A stretch of 6,921 bases of DNA from Dehalococcoidia bacterium (GTDB lineage Bacteria; Chloroflexota; Dehalococcoidia; Dehalococcoidales; Fen-1064), in assembly GCA_030691775.1 (NCBI GenBank), contig JAUYDN010000105.1, positions 1-6,921 of the forward strand, written 5' to 3'. Positions 5,739 through 6,921 of this stretch are shown here, in pieces. The position numbers and the translations under genes are program-made. The notes under the pieces were generated by a model. That model was not told where the DNA came from. It saw nothing but the letters and a program-made list of their open reading frames with translations, and made no database searches. Within the stretch, counting starts at the first letter, position 1. The number at the start of each line of letters is the position of its first letter.

Positions 5739-6717
5739 TGGCGATAAGAGCGTTGATAGTTGCTATGGCATTATCGATTTTTATGGCGTAACCTATCCCC
5801 TCGACGGCGGTTTCAACCAGTTTGGCATTGGTGATACCGATAACCTCACCATTGGCATTAACGAGCGGTCCCCCGGAGTTTCCCGGATTGATGGCGGTAT
5901 CCGTGCCGATAAGCCCGTATAACCGGCTTCCATCGCTGAAAGTGACAGATGCGTTCAAGCGGCTAATCCAGCCCCCCGTCATGTTGATACCCAGTCCTAA
6001 CGCATTGCCGATTGCCGCAACCGGCTGACCTACCTGCAGTCGGCTCGAATCACCTAACGTGACTGCCGGGAGATTGCTGGCATTTATTTTTATTACGGCG
6101 AGGTCGGTGGCAGGGTCGGTCCGCACTGCCGCCGCAGGGAAACTACGCCCGTCCGCCAGGATTACCCGGATAGAAGTCGCATCGGCTACCACGTGGTTAT
6201 TGGTAACGATAATACCATCGCTATTGATAATCCAGCCGGAACCGGCGGACTGCCGCGGGACCCTCACGCCCGGAAAAATCGTAACCAGCGCCTGCACTTC
6301 GATTACGACCACGGACGGCTTGACCTTTTCCGTGGCGCGGACAAAGTCTGCTAACTGACCGGTGCTTCCGGCTTGCGCCTGTTGAACGTTTTTTACGAGA
6401 CCGGATAGACCGGTAACATTCTCTTCCAGGGCTTGCACGCTACCAGCCAACGCCTCGATATCGGCTTGTGCATTCTTGATTCCACCCTGCAGGTTGCTGA
6501 CTGAGCCTGTCAATTCGGACAGTTTTCCGTTCACTGTCTGAACATCATTTATAAGGTTATCTATCCTGTCTCCCGTAATTGCAATACCTGTCTCAAGACC
6601 GGCAATACGGGCTGAATCGCCCCGTATGAGCGCCGCCTGCCTGACATACAAAACACCGTTCGTGACAATGCTTAAAACAAGTACGCCTGCAAACAAAACG
6701 GTTACCCACCCTTTCAT
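5731..6717 (-). CDS. Membrane-anchored trypsin-like (HtrA/DegP-type) serine protease with coiled-coil stalk, no PDZ
   Basis: This 328-residue protein begins with a hydrophobic segment (about 4-25) that has no obvious cleavage site and looks like a signal anchor, placing the rest outside the cytoplasmic membrane. Residues 31-114 form a regular heptad repeat with mostly Ile, Val or Leu at a and d positions, predicting a long coiled coil. The protease domain (about 125-325) has the full catalytic triad: His175 in TNNHVV, Asp205 in ATDLAVIKI and Ser281 in NPGNSGGPL, followed by the HtrA-like GIGYAIKI (307-314). The chain ends 14 residues later, so the PDZ domain found in most HtrA/DegP proteins is absent. 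It likely acts in envelope protein quality control or processing; the target is unknown. The start is firm: minus-strand GGAGGTGA ends three bases before the ATG. It is convergent with argC and probably unrelated to it. Confidence 0.88.
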   Translation of the reverse strand: MKGWVTVLFAGVLVLSIVTNGVLYVRQAALIRGDSARIAGLETGIAITGDRIDNLINDVQTVNGKLSELTGSVSNLQGGIKNAQADIEALAGSVQALEENVTGLSGLVKNVQQAQAGSTGQLADFVRATEKVKPSVVVIEVQALVTIFPGVRVPRQSAGSGWIINSDGIIVTNNHVVADATSIRVILADGRSFPAAAVRTDPATDLAVIKINASNLPAVTLGDSSRLQVGQPVAAIGNALGLGINMTGGWISRLNASVTFSDGSRLYGLIGTDTAINPGNSGGPLVNANGEVIGITNAKLVETAVEGIGYAIKIDNAIATINALIARF

Positions 6718-6720
6718 ACG

Positions 6721-6734
6721 TCACCTCCCTCCTT
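6721..6734 (-). promoter_or_regulatory. Strong, doubled Shine-Dalgarno sequence of the protease gene
   Basis: The minus strand reads AAGGAGGGAGGTGA. GGAGGTGA is fully complementary to the canonical 16S rRNA tail (UCACCUCC), and a second AAGGAGG lies directly upstream, partly overlapping it. It suggests efficient translation initiation and fixes the start at 6717. Confidence 0.8.
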
Positions 6735-6772
6735 ACCGGGTAACGACCGTACTCATTACTGCCGGTCTTAAA

Positions 6773-6800
6773 CTAATACTAACGTCAGAATAAATGTTGA
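6773..6800 (-). promoter_or_regulatory. Weak candidate promoter of the protease gene
   Basis: On the minus strand TCAACA (6800-6795) and TATTAG (6778-6773) are separated by 16 bases. Each matches the sigma70 consensus at four of six positions. It would give a leader of roughly 50 bases. No better pair is visible in the 200 bases upstream of the gene. Confidence 0.25.
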
Positions 6801-6816
6801 GACATCGCTCAGTCTG

Positions 6817-6905
6817 TCTTTGCGAGCCCTTCAATTTCGTTCAGGGTAAACTCAAGCGAAGCAATCTCTGGATAAAAAAGGGGATTTTATTAAGCGTTAG
6901 ATTGC
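6817..6905. repeat. Intergenic repeat-like segment at the right edge
   Basis: The stretch holds a TTGCGAGCCCTTC segment followed by GAAGCAATCT. GCAATCT (6861-6867) is inverted as AGATTGC (6899-6905), and CCCT (6827-6830) pairs with AGGG (6842-6845) around a short loop. This wording ('TTGCGAG...GAAGCAATCT...AGATTGCCAC') resembles multicopy intergenic repeats I associate with Dehalococcoidia-like genomes, here apparently degenerate. No coding frame is supported in 6718-6921. It may continue past the window. Confidence 0.4.
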
Positions 6906-6921
6906 CACAGCCTGCCCCGTA

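Noticed and set aside
6059..6358. A 99-codon plus-strand frame antisense to the protease domain
   Set aside because: It mirrors the conserved His and Asp regions of the protease and has no independent coding support.
6868..6892. The AAAAAAGGGG...TTTT stretch as a terminator
   Set aside because: The A-run and T-run are not the ends of a GC-rich stem, and no hairpin precedes a T-tract on either strand.

Overview
The window reads as ordinary bacterial chromosome from a strict or facultative anaerobe. The evidence is a complete four-gene ferredoxin-dependent 2-oxoacid oxidoreductase, which is an oxygen-sensitive, low-potential enzyme. The intergenic palindromes resemble repeats I associate with Chloroflexota/Dehalococcoidia-type genomes (for example the 'TTGCGAGCCCTTC...GAAGCAATCT' kind at the right edge). 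That taxonomic placement is an inference from memory, not a search result.

Layout: (1) Positions 1-1499, minus strand: a thiamine-diphosphate (TPP) enzyme of the acetolactate-synthase-like superfamily, cut by the left window edge. It has a near-consensus sigma70 promoter (TTGACA-17-TACAAT) and a short leader. (2) Positions 1500-1736: divergent intergenic region with that promoter, a nested inverted repeat, and a probable extended -10 promoter for the rightward operon. (3) Positions 1737-5709, plus strand: korD-korA-korB-korC-argC. Genes from korA onward overlap (ATGA, 11 nt, ATGA), so korA-argC is almost certainly one transcript. korD is separated from korA by 179 nt holding a nested hairpin element and a GC-rich palindrome. 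(4) Positions 5731-6717, minus strand, convergent with argC: a membrane-anchored trypsin-like (HtrA/DegP-type) serine protease with a long, regular coiled-coil stalk and no PDZ domain. (5) Positions 6718-6921: its leader, a weak promoter, and a repeat running to the right edge.

How the genes may work together: KorDABC interconverts succinyl-CoA + CO2 + reduced ferredoxin and 2-oxoglutarate. In anaerobes with an incomplete or reductive TCA cycle it makes 2-oxoglutarate for glutamate. ArgC acts three steps beyond glutamate in arginine synthesis, so translational coupling of argC to korC ties carbon-skeleton supply to a glutamate-consuming pathway. The divergent TPP enzyme also belongs to a family that acts on 2-oxoacids or related substrates, but its own substrate cannot be read from the sequence. 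The protease looks unrelated to the metabolic operon.

I see no clearly new system. The points most worth a second look are the kor-argC coupling, the mutually exclusive hairpins between korD and korA, and the twelve-heptad stalk on the protease.
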